The notes: a model not told the origin generated them from the letters alone. Shown: positions 39,355 through 48,430, counted from the stretch's first letter. The stretch: 64,000 nucleotides of DNA from Comamonadaceae bacterium (GCA_947373185.1 CANBWP010000009.1:28551-92550), one strand, 5' to 3'. Translations and numbers: made by a program.

Positions 39355-40710
39355 TCAATCGCCGAACATCTTTTGTTTCAGTTCGCGGCGCTGCTGGGCT
39401 TCCAAAGACAAATTGGCAGTGGGGCGAGCCAACAAACGACCCACGCCAATGGGTTCGCCCGTTTCGTCGCAATAGCCGTAATCACCAGCGTCAATGCGCT
39501 GAATGGATTGCTCGATTTTCTTCAGCAATTTGCGTTCGCGATCACGCGTGCGCAACTCCAGCGCATGCTCCTCTTCAATGGTGGCACGGTCTGCGGGATC
39601 GGGCACGACCACGGTGTCTTCACGCAAATGCTCAGTGGTTTCACCCGCATTGGCCAAAATGCCTTGCTTGAGCTGAACCAATTTAAGGCGGAAAAAAGCC
39701 ATTTGCGCATCGTTCATGTAGTCGTTGTCGGACATGGCCATGACTTCAGCGTCGGTCAGCTGGTCGGGTTTTTTGGTTTTCCAGTTGTTGGCCAACTTGG
39801 CATCTTTTTTAACGGCCACAAAGGGAGGAGGAGTCAGAACTTGAGAAGGCATGTTTTGGAGATAACTGGCTTTTGCAGCCGTAGAGGCCACCGATTGAGC
39901 CATCGATGGCACGGTAATTTGGGCGAGTCGCGCAGAAGGACGCACAGCACGGGCTGGCACATCACCCGAGGCCACTGGGGCCACGGCCACCGGGGTGGCG
40001 ACAGGCACAGGTGCTTTTTCAGCTTTGGCGGGCTTCGGCGCTTTGACCGCTTTGTCTGCTTTCACAGGAGCGGCTGGTTTTTCGGCCGCTTTCACGGGCG
40101 GCTTGGCCACCACCTTGGGCGCAGCTTTGGCAGCGACTGGCGGGGTGACCTTTGAATTAGGCTTAGTTGCAACCTTCGTTGCAACCTTCGTTGCAGGCTT
40201 CGTTGCAGGCTTCGTTGCAGGCTTAGTTGCAGGCTTAGTTGTAGCCTTAGGGACCGCTTTCGGTGTCGCCTTCACAAGCACTTTGGGTGCTGGCTTGGCC
40301 GCTTTGCCGACCGGTTTGACCGCAGCCTTGCTTGCAGGTTTTGCGGCTTGTTTTTTGACCGCGGGCTTGGCCACAACCTTGGCTTTCACAGGGGCCTTGA
40401 TGCTTGCTTTGGTCGCCACTTTGGCCTTGGCCTTGGCTTTGACTGCCGGCTTCGCAGGCGACTTGCTTGCAGGCTTGGCCGCTGCTTTGCTCACGGGTTT
40501 GGCTGCGGACTTGGGCGCTGCTTTGGGCGTTGCCTTTTTCACGACAGGTTTGCCCTTGGAGACGGCTTTGGCCACAGCAGTTTTGGCCGATTTTGCAGGC
40601 GCTGTCTTGGTCAGTTTCTTCGCAGCTGCAGCCGGTTTAGCGGTCGCACTCTTCGTCGTACTGGTTTTCTTCACTGCGGTTTTTGAGCTCGTTTTAAGGG
40701 GCTTTTTCAC
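39355..40710 (-). CDS. dksA: DksA-type RNA polymerase-binding protein with long histone H1-like N-terminal tail
   Basis: The last 121 residues or so form a DksA: YMNDAQMAFFRLKL, the coiled-coil tip DPADRATIEEE (matching the DxxDxA needed in the polymerase secondary channel), ELRTRDRERKLLKKIEQS and the globular end GYCDETGEPIGVGRLLARPT. Only the first of four canonical zinc cysteines remains (T, S and A replace the rest). The first 330 residues are mostly Ala/Lys/Pro/Thr/Val repeats like histone H1 tails; E. coli DksA is 151 residues in all. GTG at 40710 is chosen because TAGGAGA lies 6-7 bases before it; GTG at 40755 would add 15 residues. Likely role: ppGpp-linked transcription control, possibly with added DNA binding. 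Confidence 0.88.
   Translation of the reverse strand: MKKPLKTSSKTAVKKTSTTKSATAKPAAAAKKLTKTAPAKSAKTAVAKAVSKGKPVVKKATPKAAPKSAAKPVSKAAAKPASKSPAKPAVKAKAKAKVATKASIKAPVKAKVVAKPAVKKQAAKPASKAAVKPVGKAAKPAPKVLVKATPKAVPKATTKPATKPATKPATKPATKVATKVATKPNSKVTPPVAAKAAPKVVAKPPVKAAEKPAAPVKADKAVKAPKPAKAEKAPVPVATPVAVAPVASGDVPARAVRPSARLAQITVPSMAQSVASTAAKASYLQNMPSQVLTPPPFVAVKKDAKLANNWKTKKPDQLTDAEVMAMSDNDYMNDAQMAFFRLKLVQLKQGILANAGETTEHLREDTVVVPDPADRATIEEEHALELRTRDRERKLLKKIEQSIQRIDAGDYGYCDETGEPIGVGRLLARPTANLSLEAQQRRELKQKMFGD
40160..40243 (-). repeat. Seven 12-bp tandem repeats inside the dksA-like gene
   Basis: Units of the form GGCTTCGTTGCA / ACCTTCGTTGCA / GGCTTAGTTGCA (plus-strand reading) repeat seven times and encode tetrapeptides PATK and VATK. 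The units are in frame, so slippage would add or remove four residues from the tail without a frameshift. Confidence 0.85.
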
Positions 40711-40866
40711 GTCCTGTCTCCTAGCCGTGGCGGCTTGCGTGCTTCCTAGAAGCACCAGCCATTGGCAAATGAATTGTGGTCATCGGCTCATTTGCGTCAA
40801 AACCCATATTTTTCGACCTTCTGGGCGCATGGAGGGGCCCAATTAAGGGACCCCGTCAGGGCGCAG

Positions 40867-40872
40867 ATTGTA
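40867..40872 (-). promoter_or_regulatory. Possible -10 of the dksA-like gene
   Basis: TACAAT on the minus strand (5 of 6 to consensus), followed by a GC-rich segment CTGCGCCC, lies about 155 bases before the GTG. No convincing -35 was found. A GC-rich discriminator is a feature of stringently controlled promoters; this is inference. Confidence 0.35.
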
Positions 40873-40906
40873 GCGACTGAACGGCCTCAAAACGCTTTCC
40901 GGAAAA

Positions 40907-42019
40907 CTAAACCAAACTTTGCTCAAGACCTTGCAACAAAATGTCTTTGGGCAAGTCGATGCCAATGAACACCATTTTGCTAACTTTAGGCTCGTTTTCA
41001 GCCCAAACGGGCCCCAAATCGCTGCCCATCAGCTGGTGAACACCCTGGAAAATGACTTTTCGCTCGGCGCCCTTCATGTTCAGTACGCCTTTGTATCGCA
41101 ACATGCGGGGTCCATACACGTTGACGATGGCGCCCAAAAAGTCTTCCAACTTGGCCGGATCGAAGGGCCTGTCGGATTTAAAGACAAAACTCTTCACATC
41201 GTCGTCAAAATGATGGTGGTGGCCGTGTCCTTCAGCCTGATGCGACGGGTGATTGCAAGGGTCGCCGTGTTCATGACCTTCGTGATCGTGGTGTTCATGC
41301 TCATCGGCTTGGCCATGCGCGTGCCCACAATGCTCGTCGTGCACATGCGGCACCTCTTCTTTCAAAAAGTCGGGGTCAATGTCCAACTTGGCATTGAGGT
41401 TAAAACCTCGCAAATCAAACACCTCGGCCAATGACACTTCTCCAAAATGCACCACTTTTTGGGGTGCGCGGGGGTTCATGTGGGCCAAGCGGTGTTGCAA
41501 GGCCTCCAGCTCAGAGGGCGCGACCAAATCGGCCTTGCTGATGAAAATCTGATCGGCAAAGCCCACCTGGCGACGCGCCTCTTGGCGATCGTTCAACTGC
41601 TGCGCAGCGTGTTTGGCATCGACCAAGGTCAAAATGGCGTCCAGCAAAAAGCTTTCGGCAATTTCATCGTCCATGAAAAAAGTTTGCGCCACAGGACCCG
41701 GATCGGCCAGTCCTGTGGTTTCAATCACCACCCGTTCAAAATCCAATTCACCTTTGCGCTTTTTGGCCGCCAGGGTTTGCAGCGTGGTGCGCAGGTCTTC
41801 GCGGATGGTGCAGCAAATGCAGCCATTGCTCATCTGGATGATTTGCTCGTTGGTGTCAGACACCAAGATGTCGTTGTCGATGTTTTCTTCGCCAAACTCG
41901 TTTTCAATGATGGCAATTTTTTGGCCGTGAGCCTCTGTCAACACGCGCTTAAGCAGCGTGGTTTTGCCTGCGCCTAAAAAGCCAGTCAGGATGGTGGCGG
42001 GAATCAAAGCCATGGACAT
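40907..42019 (-). CDS. CobW/COG0523-family GTPase, putative metallochaperone
   Basis: A 370-residue G3E GTPase. It has the Walker A GFLGAGKT (about 13-20), the metal-binding SNGCICC (CxCC), ETTGLADPGPV, SKAD as the guanine-specificity motif, and a very His-rich linker (about 225-275, with HEHHDHEGHEHGD and GHHHH) ahead of the CobW C-terminal domain. Relatives deliver zinc (ZNG1/YeiR type) or act in cobalamin and nitrile hydratase maturation; the His-rich loop suggests zinc or another divalent metal. No Zur-like operator was recognised upstream. It lies between the rlmI-like gene and the dksA-like gene, all minus strand. Confidence 0.88.
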   Translation of the reverse strand: MSMALIPATILTGFLGAGKTTLLKRVLTEAHGQKIAIIENEFGEENIDNDILVSDTNEQIIQMSNGCICCTIREDLRTTLQTLAAKKRKGELDFERVVIETTGLADPGPVAQTFFMDDEIAESFLLDAILTLVDAKHAAQQLNDRQEARRQVGFADQIFISKADLVAPSELEALQHRLAHMNPRAPQKVVHFGEVSLAEVFDLRGFNLNAKLDIDPDFLKEEVPHVHDEHCGHAHGQADEHEHHDHEGHEHGDPCNHPSHQAEGHGHHHHFDDDVKSFVFKSDRPFDPAKLEDFLGAIVNVYGPRMLRYKGVLNMKGAERKVIFQGVHQLMGSDLGPVWAENEPKVSKMVFIGIDLPKDILLQGLEQSLV

Positions 42020-42114
42020 GCTCCAGAAAAAGAGAGATCAAACAGTCGTCAAGAAGAGGCTGAAGTGTAGCCACCCACAGAAATGCTTTGCTGGGTCAGC
42101 AAATTGCGCCCCTC

Positions 42115-43299
42115 TCATCGTTTTTTCACCACCACCAAACCTTTCAGGTACTCCCCTTCAGGAAAATGAATGGTCATTGGATGGTCAGGCGCACCTTGCA
42201 AGCGCTCACTGATGTAGCCATCGACGCCCGCATCGGTGCCCGCAGAGGCCACAATTTTGTGAAACAGATCGGCACTGATCCCCCCTGAGCAAGAGTACGT
42301 GAACAACTCGCCCCCCGGCGCCAACAACTTGAAGGCCAACCGGTTGATGTCCTTGTAAGCCCGTGCGGCGCGGTCGGCGTGGGCTGCCGTCGGTGCGAAT
42401 TTGGGTGGGTCCAACACAATGGCATCGAACTGCACCCCCTGCTCAATGAAGGCACGCAGCGACGCATTCACATCGGCATCCATGAACGTGGTGCGCGACG
42501 CGTCAAAGCCATTGAGCAGCACATTGGTCTTGGCTTTTTCAAGTGCTGGGGCCGATGAATCGATGGAGGTGACATGCGCTGCACCACCTGCCAATGCTGC
42601 CACGCTGAAACCGCCTGTGTAGCAAAAGCAATTGAGCACGTTTTGAAATTTTCGAAACACGGTGTGCTGATAAAAGCGGAATCGGCTGTCACGTTGGTCC
42701 AAATAAAAGCCTGTTTTATGACCTTCTGCAATGTTCAGCGAGAGTTGCCATTGATGCTCTTGCAACAGCAATTCGGTGGGCCCCTCGCCGCGCAGCCAGC
42801 CCGTCACTTCAGGCAGGCCCTCCAAAGAACGCACATTGGCATCTGAGCGTTCGTAGAGCTTGCGCAGGCCCGTGGCCTTGAGCAAGGCATCGGCCATCAC
42901 GGACTTGAATCGCTCGGTGCCGCACGAGGTGAATTGCGCCACCAAGGTGTCGCCATAACGGTCAACCACCAAGCCTGGCAAGCCATCGGACTCGCCATGC
43001 ACCAAGCGCAGGCCATTGCTCTGAATGTCAAACAAGCTGCGGGCTTGCACAGATTGTTGGATGAGGCCCTCAATGAAAGCGGCATCAATTCGCTGGGCTT
43101 CGTCAAAACTCCAAACCCGCGCGCGAATGCGCGAAGTTGGGCTGAAAGCCGCCCACGCCAAGAACACACCGTCGTGTGACTCCACGCGCACGGTTTCACC
43201 GGCATCGGCATTGCCTTTGGCAATGGCCGATTCAAAAATCCAAGGGTGTTGGCGTTGCAGCGAGCGCTCTTTGCCGGCTTTGAGTCGAATCGTTTTCAT
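42115..43299 (-). CDS. rlmI: Class I SAM-dependent rRNA methyltransferase, RlmI type
   Basis: Probable 23S rRNA m5C methyltransferase. The 394-residue product has an N-terminal PUA-like domain (MKTIRLKAGKERSLQRQHPW), the linker LVVDRYGDTLVAQFTS, and a Rossmann methyltransferase domain with VLNCFCYTGGFSVAAL (SAM loop), IVLDPPKFAP (catalytic motif) and TYSCSGGISADLF (nucleophile Cys). The exact target base is taken from the family (E. coli RlmI, C1962) and is not shown by the sequence. ATG at 43299 is preferred; an upstream extension lacks similarity. It begins 50 bp after xerC. Confidence 0.85.
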   Translation of the reverse strand: MKTIRLKAGKERSLQRQHPWIFESAIAKGNADAGETVRVESHDGVFLAWAAFSPTSRIRARVWSFDEAQRIDAAFIEGLIQQSVQARSLFDIQSNGLRLVHGESDGLPGLVVDRYGDTLVAQFTSCGTERFKSVMADALLKATGLRKLYERSDANVRSLEGLPEVTGWLRGEGPTELLLQEHQWQLSLNIAEGHKTGFYLDQRDSRFRFYQHTVFRKFQNVLNCFCYTGGFSVAALAGGAAHVTSIDSSAPALEKAKTNVLLNGFDASRTTFMDADVNASLRAFIEQGVQFDAIVLDPPKFAPTAAHADRAARAYKDINRLAFKLLAPGGELFTYSCSGGISADLFHKIVASAGTDAGVDGYISERLQGAPDHPMTIHFPEGEYLKGLVVVKKR

Positions 43300-43349
43300 A
43301 CCGACATTGTCCCACTGTGTGGCGCACCAATGTCGGTCCAACGCCCTGC

Positions 43350-44312
43350 TTATTTGGGGCCACGCTTGGCGCGTGGATGCGCCGCGTCATAGGCTTTGGC
43401 CAAATGCTGAAAATCCAAGCGGGTGTAAACCTGGGTGGTGCTGATGTTGGCGTGCCCCAGCAACTCTTGCACAGCCCGCAAATCGCTGCTCGATTGCAGC
43501 ACATGGCTGGCAAATGAATGCCGCAGCATGTGCGGATGCACGGGCGTTGCCAATCCGGCCAAGAGGCTGCGCCGTTTCAAACGTTGCCAAACCGATTGCG
43601 CAGTTAAGCGCGTGCCGTGTCGCCCTGGAAACAAAGCCAAAGCGGCGTCCGACAAACCTGGGGCAGATTGCGTCAGCATGCCCACCGCTTGACTGCGCAA
43701 AGGCAACCAAGCCTCCAGGGCCTTGATGGCCGCCTGACCTAGAGGCACCGTTCTGCGCTTGCCGCCCTTGCCCTGCACCATGACCTCGGCACCCTGTAAA
43801 TCGATCCAACCTCGGCCTTTGTGGGCTGCTTCTGAGCTGGCCACCACATCCAAACCCGTCAGCTCCGCCACACGCAAGCCGCAGCCGTACAGCAACTCCA
43901 CCATGGCTGCGTCACGCGCCTCTAACCATGGGTCATCGGCTTCTTCGGTGTGCTCTGCCAATTGCACCGCCTCATCGACCCCCAAAGCTTTGGGCAAGGG
44001 TTTAGACACTTTGGGTGCACGCACCCCTTCTACAGGGTTGTGCGCCATGAGGTTTTCACGGGCCAGCCAATGGTAGAAGCCGCGCCAGCCCGACAAAATG
44101 AGGGCAATGCCGCGGCCCGTTCGGCCGCCGCTGTGCATTTGAGCCACCCAACGCCGTACATGCTGGGTTTGAACTTGGGCCAAATCCACCTTGGCCTCTT
44201 CGGCCAAGCTGGCGAGTTTTTGCAAGTCGAGCGAATACAGCGTGGTGGTTCGCTCAGCCAGGCGTTTTTCAAAACGCACGTGATCAAGATAACGAGCGAC
44301 GCGCTCGTCCAT
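43350..44312 (-). CDS. xerC: Tyrosine site-specific recombinase XerC
   Basis: With XerD resolves chromosome dimers at dif. The 320-residue product has an N-terminal SAM-like domain (YLDHVRFEKRLAERTTTLYS) and the catalytic core: Arg in LYGCGLRVAELTGLD (about 143), HMLRHSFASHVLQ (HxxR, about 261) and LGHANISTTQVYTRLDF (His, then nucleophile Tyr). Position in the order dapF-DUF484-xerC, conserved in many gamma- and betaproteobacteria, supports XerC over XerD. It starts 10 bp after the DUF484 gene. Confidence 0.94.
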   Translation of the reverse strand: MDERVARYLDHVRFEKRLAERTTTLYSLDLQKLASLAEEAKVDLAQVQTQHVRRWVAQMHSGGRTGRGIALILSGWRGFYHWLARENLMAHNPVEGVRAPKVSKPLPKALGVDEAVQLAEHTEEADDPWLEARDAAMVELLYGCGLRVAELTGLDVVASSEAAHKGRGWIDLQGAEVMVQGKGGKRRTVPLGQAAIKALEAWLPLRSQAVGMLTQSAPGLSDAALALFPGRHGTRLTAQSVWQRLKRRSLLAGLATPVHPHMLRHSFASHVLQSSSDLRAVQELLGHANISTTQVYTRLDFQHLAKAYDAAHPRAKRGPK

Positions 44313-44322
44313 GGCGAAAGCC

Positions 44323-45018
44323 TCAGTCCTTGCTAGGCAACAAAGCCGACAAGGCCGCGCTGCACAATTCGGCCAAGTGCTCTAAAAAGTCGGTGCCCAT
44401 GCCGCTGTGAAAACGCTGCGCATCGGGCGAGGCCAACACCAACAAACCGAAGGGTGCTTGGTCTTTGCCCAAGCGCAAAGGCAACAAAGCCACAGAAGCG
44501 GCTTGCGCTGGTTCTTGCAGCCACTGCACAGCCTCCACGCCCGAGGTGGCACCCACAAACGGAGCGGCATAGCTGACCGCAGCTTGCTTCACCTCATCGC
44601 TGACGTTTTGGCTGTAAGCCGCATCGGCAAAGGCTTCAGAGACACCCCACAAACGCAGCGCCACTTGCGGCACCTGAAAACGCGACTCAATGTTTTTCAA
44701 AGCAGACGGCACGCGCTCGGCCGCGGGGGTTTGCAACAACTCGCACGCCCACTTTTGCAACTTCTCGGTCATGATCATGTTCTCGTTGCCATGGCGAATC
44801 ATGTCCATGATGCGCATTTCAAGTGCCCGAATTTTGTCGCGCAGCATTTGCGCTTGGCGCTCTTGCAAACTCACAGAGCGGTGGTTGTCGGGGCTGAGCA
44901 ATTGCACCGTGGCCAAGAGCTGTGCATGGCGTTCAAAAAAGTCAGGCGTGTTGGCTAAAAAATCAGCGATGTCATCTTCGGTGATGGGGTTCATCGGATT
45001 GATGGGTGTGGGTGTCAT
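44323..45018 (-). CDS. DUF484 family protein
   Basis: A 231-residue cytoplasmic protein of the DUF484 family, a GAF-like domain of unknown function found between dapF and xerC. The N-terminal part ITEDDIADFLANTPDFFERH is the family signature, followed by a helical segment (LQERQAQMLRDKIRALEMRIMD) and a GAF-like half ending LEHLAELCSAALSALLP. The conserved neighbourhood suggests a link to chromosome or cell wall processing, but the role is not known. Confidence 0.85.
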   Translation of the reverse strand: MTPTPINPMNPITEDDIADFLANTPDFFERHAQLLATVQLLSPDNHRSVSLQERQAQMLRDKIRALEMRIMDMIRHGNENMIMTEKLQKWACELLQTPAAERVPSALKNIESRFQVPQVALRLWGVSEAFADAAYSQNVSDEVKQAAVSYAAPFVGATSGVEAVQWLQEPAQAASVALLPLRLGKDQAPFGLLVLASPDAQRFHSGMGTDFLEHLAELCSAALSALLPSKD

Positions 45019-45032
45019 GCCTGTCTTTCAAT

Positions 45033-45923
45033 TCAAGGTAAATCAGGGACTTCAATGTCCCCTTCAAACACAGAGGTGGCCGGCCCCGTCATCAGCACCG
45101 GCTGCGACAGGTCGCTCAAGGCAGCGCCTTGCCATTCGATGGTCAACACACCCCCATGGGTTTGCACATCCACTTGGGGGTTGAGCCTGCCCATGCGAAT
45201 GCCCGCGACCACAGCGGCACATGCGCCGGTGCCGCAGGCCAGGGTTTCGCCAGCACCCCGCTCAAACACCCGCAACTTCACAAGATCGCGATTCACAATT
45301 TGCAAAAACCCGACATTGACACGGTTGGGAAATGCCGGGTGGTGTTCAATCAAGGGGCCTTGCGTGAGGACGGGGGCCGTCTCAACTTGGTCCACCACCA
45401 GCACTGCGTGGGGGTTGCCCATGGACACCACGGCAACCTGAGCCACCGAATTCTGCCCCGCTTCCCTCAATGGCAGCTGCCAAACTTCGCAAGCATTCAC
45501 CAGGCTGTGTTGCAGGCCTTCAGGCTTGAAGGGCACCTTGGGCAAATCCAAAATGGGCGCCCCCATGTTGACGGTGACGCGGCCATCGGCGTTCATGTGC
45601 AATTCAATTTCGCCTTGCTGCACTTTGACCCGTATACGGTCTTTGACGGTCAAGCCTTTGTCGCGCACATAGCGCACAAAACAGCGCGCCCCATTGCCGC
45701 AATGCTCAACTTCGCCACCATCGGCGTTGTGAATCACGTATTCAAAGTCCAGTGATGCATTGGGGGCTGGTCGAACGCTCAGGATTTGATCGGCGCCCAC
45801 GCCAAAGTGGCGGTCTGCCAAAAAACGGTATTGCGCCGTGGACAGATTCAAGCGGCCACGCGTTTCGTCGAGCACCACAAAATCGTTGCCCGCCCCTTGC
45901 ATTTTTGTAAAGCGAATTCGCAT
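45033..45923 (-). CDS. dapF: Diaminopimelate epimerase
   Basis: Converts LL- to meso-diaminopimelate for lysine and for MurE. The 296-residue product begins [20 protein letters not shown] and carries both catalytic cysteines: [14 protein letters not shown] (about 76) and [14 protein letters not shown] (about 230). ATG at 45923 gives the conserved start. It is divergent from the NUDIX/MBL gene with 68 bp between them and heads the dapF-DUF484-xerC-rlmI-cobW run. Confidence 0.97.
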   Translation of the reverse strand: MRIRFTKMQGAGNDFVVLDETRGRLNLSTAQYRFLADRHFGVGADQILSVRPAPNASLDFEYVIHNADGGEVEHCGNGARCFVRYVRDKGLTVKDRIRVKVQQGEIELHMNADGRVTVNMGAPILDLPKVPFKPEGLQHSLVNACEVWQLPLREAGQNSVAQVAVVSMGNPHAVLVVDQVETAPVLTQGPLIEHHPAFPNRVNVGFLQIVNRDLVKLRVFERGAGETLACGTGACAAVVAGIRMGRLNPQVDVQTHGGVLTIEWQGAALSDLSQPVLMTGPATSVFEGDIEVPDLP

Positions 45924-45991
45924 GGCCGAATTATCCTCGGTTCGGGACGCAGTTTGCACAAGCCTTCAGACTAGGGCCGATAATCTCTCCC

Positions 45992-47632
45992 ATGGTCCGA
46001 CCTCACCAACTTCTTCATCCTCAACGCGAGCCTGCCCAGCCTCGACCTGCAGCCACCGTATTGCTGCTGCGCGATGGCGCGCAGGGCATCGAAGTGCTCA
46101 TGACTCGCCGCGCCTTGACAGCCAGTTTTGCACCGGGTGCTTTTGTCTTTCCGGGTGGCGGCATTGACGACCTTGACGCCGCCTCCCATGCCCAAGCATC
46201 TCGGCGCCCCACGCAAACTGACTTGCACCTCACGCAGGCCATTGCCGCCATTCGCGAAAGCTTTGAAGAACTGGGCATTTTGCTGGCCTATCGTTCAGAC
46301 CAACACATGGCCACGGGCGACGACATTGCCAAGCTTGACCGAAGCCAGCCCTTTGCAGCGCAGTGCCAAGCACAGCAACTCAAGTTGGCCGCCGATCAGG
46401 TGTTTGTGTTGGCGCAGTGGACCACCGATCGCGATTTGGCCAAGCGCTTTGAGGTGCCATTTTTGGTGGCCAGAATGCCGGCAAACCAAACCCCCGTGGC
46501 CGATGAGTCGGAACAATTCGAGCCCGTGTGGGTGCAGCCTGCAGAGGCCCTGAAGCGCCACGAAGCAGGCGATTTCTTCATCATCTTCCCCACCATTCGC
46601 ACGCTACAGCGGCTTCAAGCTTTTGACACAGTGCAAGCGGTGTTGGACGCCTGTGCTGTCAGCGATGAACCCTTGTGGACCAGCTGCCCGCGTGCAGGCT
46701 GGTTGGCCGGTCAGGTCGAGCGTTACATGGAGCACGAGCCGCCCTTTGGCGAGCTGGCCCTCACCAGCCCCGACGGTCAAATCGTGCACCACCTTGATTG
46801 GCAGTCAGACCATCCGGTGGCGCTTTTGAAAAACGTGCAGCGGTTGACGGCACCCAACCCGGGCGTCATGACAGGCCCTGGCACCAACACCTACTGGGTG
46901 GGCGACCCCCATGGCGGCTACATCGTGATCGACCCCGGCCCTGCCGACCCCGATCATTTGGAGAAAATTTGGCGAGCGACCAGCGGTCAAATTCGCATGA
47001 TTGTGTGCACCCACTCACACCCGGATCACTCACCTGGGGCCAAGCCTTTGCAGGCCCTGTGCGCCAGTTCCAGCGGCCAAAGACCCCCCGTCTTAGGCTT
47101 GCCATCTGCCAGCACCGCCAATGCGCAAAGTCAATTCACACCCGATCGCGCGCTGGCCCATGGCGAACTATTGCAAGTCGGCGAACACAGCCTCAAAGTG
47201 CTGCACACCCCTGGCCATGCTGCCAACCATGTCTGCCTGGCTTTGCTAGAAGACGGCTTGCTGTTCTCGGGCGACCATGTGTTGAACGGCAGCACCACCG
47301 TGGTCAACCCGCCCGATGGCAACATGAACGATTACCTCGACGCATTGGACTTGCTGGCCGCAGCGTGCCAAACCCATGGCCTTGATTTCATTCTGCCTGC
47401 GCACGGCTACGTCTTGGGGTTTGCGGCACAAGCCATTGCCCAACTCAAAGCCCATCGTTTGAAACGTGAGGCCAAAGTCTTGGCCGCCATGCGGGCCTTG
47501 CCGCATGGCACCCTCGAAGAATGGGTGGCCCATGCGTATGACGATGTGCATGCCCGCTTGTGGCCTGTGGCCGCTCGCTCCCTGCAAGCCCACGTCGACC
47601 GCATTCAATCGATGCCGCCTGGCAACCACTGA
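45992..47632 (+). CDS. NUDIX hydrolase/metallo-beta-lactamase fusion protein
   Basis: A 546-residue two-domain enzyme. The N-terminal half has a NUDIX fold (TVLLLRDGAQGIEVLMTRRA, FVFPGGGID, and the box AIAAIRESFEELGILL). The C-terminal half (about 285-545) is an MBL hydrolase of the LACTB2 kind: THSHPDHSPGAKP for the HxHxDH-type zinc motif (first His positions partly altered: H-S-H-P-D-H), LHTPGHAANHV, LFSGDHVLNGST and PAHGY. Relatives of the second half are metal-dependent RNases or hydrolases; NUDIX domains cleave nucleoside diphosphate derivatives. Whether both are active on one substrate is unknown. Confidence 0.85.
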   Translation: MVRPHQLLHPQREPAQPRPAATVLLLRDGAQGIEVLMTRRALTASFAPGAFVFPGGGIDDLDAASHAQASRRPTQTDLHLTQAIAAIRESFEELGILLAYRSDQHMATGDDIAKLDRSQPFAAQCQAQQLKLAADQVFVLAQWTTDRDLAKRFEVPFLVARMPANQTPVADESEQFEPVWVQPAEALKRHEAGDFFIIFPTIRTLQRLQAFDTVQAVLDACAVSDEPLWTSCPRAGWLAGQVERYMEHEPPFGELALTSPDGQIVHHLDWQSDHPVALLKNVQRLTAPNPGVMTGPGTNTYWVGDPHGGYIVIDPGPADPDHLEKIWRATSGQIRMIVCTHSHPDHSPGAKPLQALCASSSGQRPPVLGLPSASTANAQSQFTPDRALAHGELLQVGEHSLKVLHTPGHAANHVCLALLEDGLLFSGDHVLNGSTTVVNPPDGNMNDYLDALDLLAAACQTHGLDFILPAHGYVLGFAAQAIAQLKAHRLKREAKVLAAMRALPHGTLEEWVAHAYDDVHARLWPVAARSLQAHVDRIQSMPPGNH

Positions 47633-47680
47633 TTGGCCCCCAGGCACCTCCTGACCCCATTTTCCAAAGAATTGCATTGA

Positions 47681-48430
47681 ATGACTGAACCCCAAGCTGC
47701 GCCAAGAAGCGCCTCCGAACGCGCAGAAGGCATTCGATTGTCCAAGCGCGTGGCCGAAATTTTGAAATGCTCACGCAGTGAAGCAGAGCAAGTCATTGTG
47801 GGCGGCTGGGTCAAGGTCAACAACAAGGTGGTGGACGAGCCCGCCCACCGCGTGTCCAATGAGCACATTGACATTCACAGCACCGCGCAGCGCGGCAAAG
47901 TGCCCTTGCTCACGGTCATTTTGCACAAAACAGCAGGACAGAGCTGTTTGCCCCACCTGAAAGCCAATGTGTGGACCAGCTTCACGCCTGAGTGGCGGTC
48001 CAAGCAAGACCGTTCGGGCATCACCCTGACGCCGCGACTGCAAAAAATATTGCAATGCGCCGCCGCCTTGGAAGATGCCGCCACGGGCTTGGTCGTCTTG
48101 TCGGAAGACCCCAGCATGCTGCGCAAACTTCAAGACGATCGCTCCCCGCTAGAGCACGAATTGCTGGCCGAGGTGCACGGCAGCGTCAGCGATGAACAAC
48201 TGCGCGCCATGAACCCCATGGGCCTGAAAACCAGCATCAACAGCGAAAACCCCAGCAAAACGGGCTTGCGCATGGCCTTCAAGGGCTATCAGCCAGGTTA
48301 CGCAGCAGGGGTGATAGAACACGCCGGCCTTCAGTTGGTGGGGCTCAAACGCAGCCGCATGGGCCGCGTCCTCCTGGCCCCCTTGGCGCCGGGTCAGTGG
48401 CGAGCCTTGATGCCCTATGAAAGATTCTGA
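47681..48430 (+). CDS. RsuA/RluF-like S4-domain protein, probably inactive pseudouridine synthase
   Basis: A 249-residue protein with an N-terminal S4 RNA-binding domain (RLSKRVAEILKCSRSEAEQVI, GWVKVNNKVVDEPAHRV) and a C-terminal half laid out like RsuA-family synthases. In the family the catalytic block is GRLDxxTxGLLLLTxD; here it reads AALEDAATGLVVLSED, with the nucleophile Asp replaced by Glu and the preceding Gly-Arg by Ala-Ala. The KPxG motif is also degenerate (LHKTAGQSC). It probably still binds RNA but may not make pseudouridine. It starts 48 bp after the NUDIX/MBL gene on the same strand. Confidence 0.78.
   Translation: MTEPQAAPRSASERAEGIRLSKRVAEILKCSRSEAEQVIVGGWVKVNNKVVDEPAHRVSNEHIDIHSTAQRGKVPLLTVILHKTAGQSCLPHLKANVWTSFTPEWRSKQDRSGITLTPRLQKILQCAAALEDAATGLVVLSEDPSMLRKLQDDRSPLEHELLAEVHGSVSDEQLRAMNPMGLKTSINSENPSKTGLRMAFKGYQPGYAAGVIEHAGLQLVGLKRSRMGRVLLAPLAPGQWRALMPYERF

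Noticed and set aside
40160-40243. Possible CRISPR-like array
   Set aside because: Units are 12 bp with no spacers and are in frame within the dksA tail.
42087-42103. Small stem TTTGCTG/CAGCAAA between the rlmI-like and cobW-like genes as a terminator
   Set aside because: Seven base pairs with a 3-base loop but no U-run after it on the minus strand, so it is not convincing as an intrinsic terminator.
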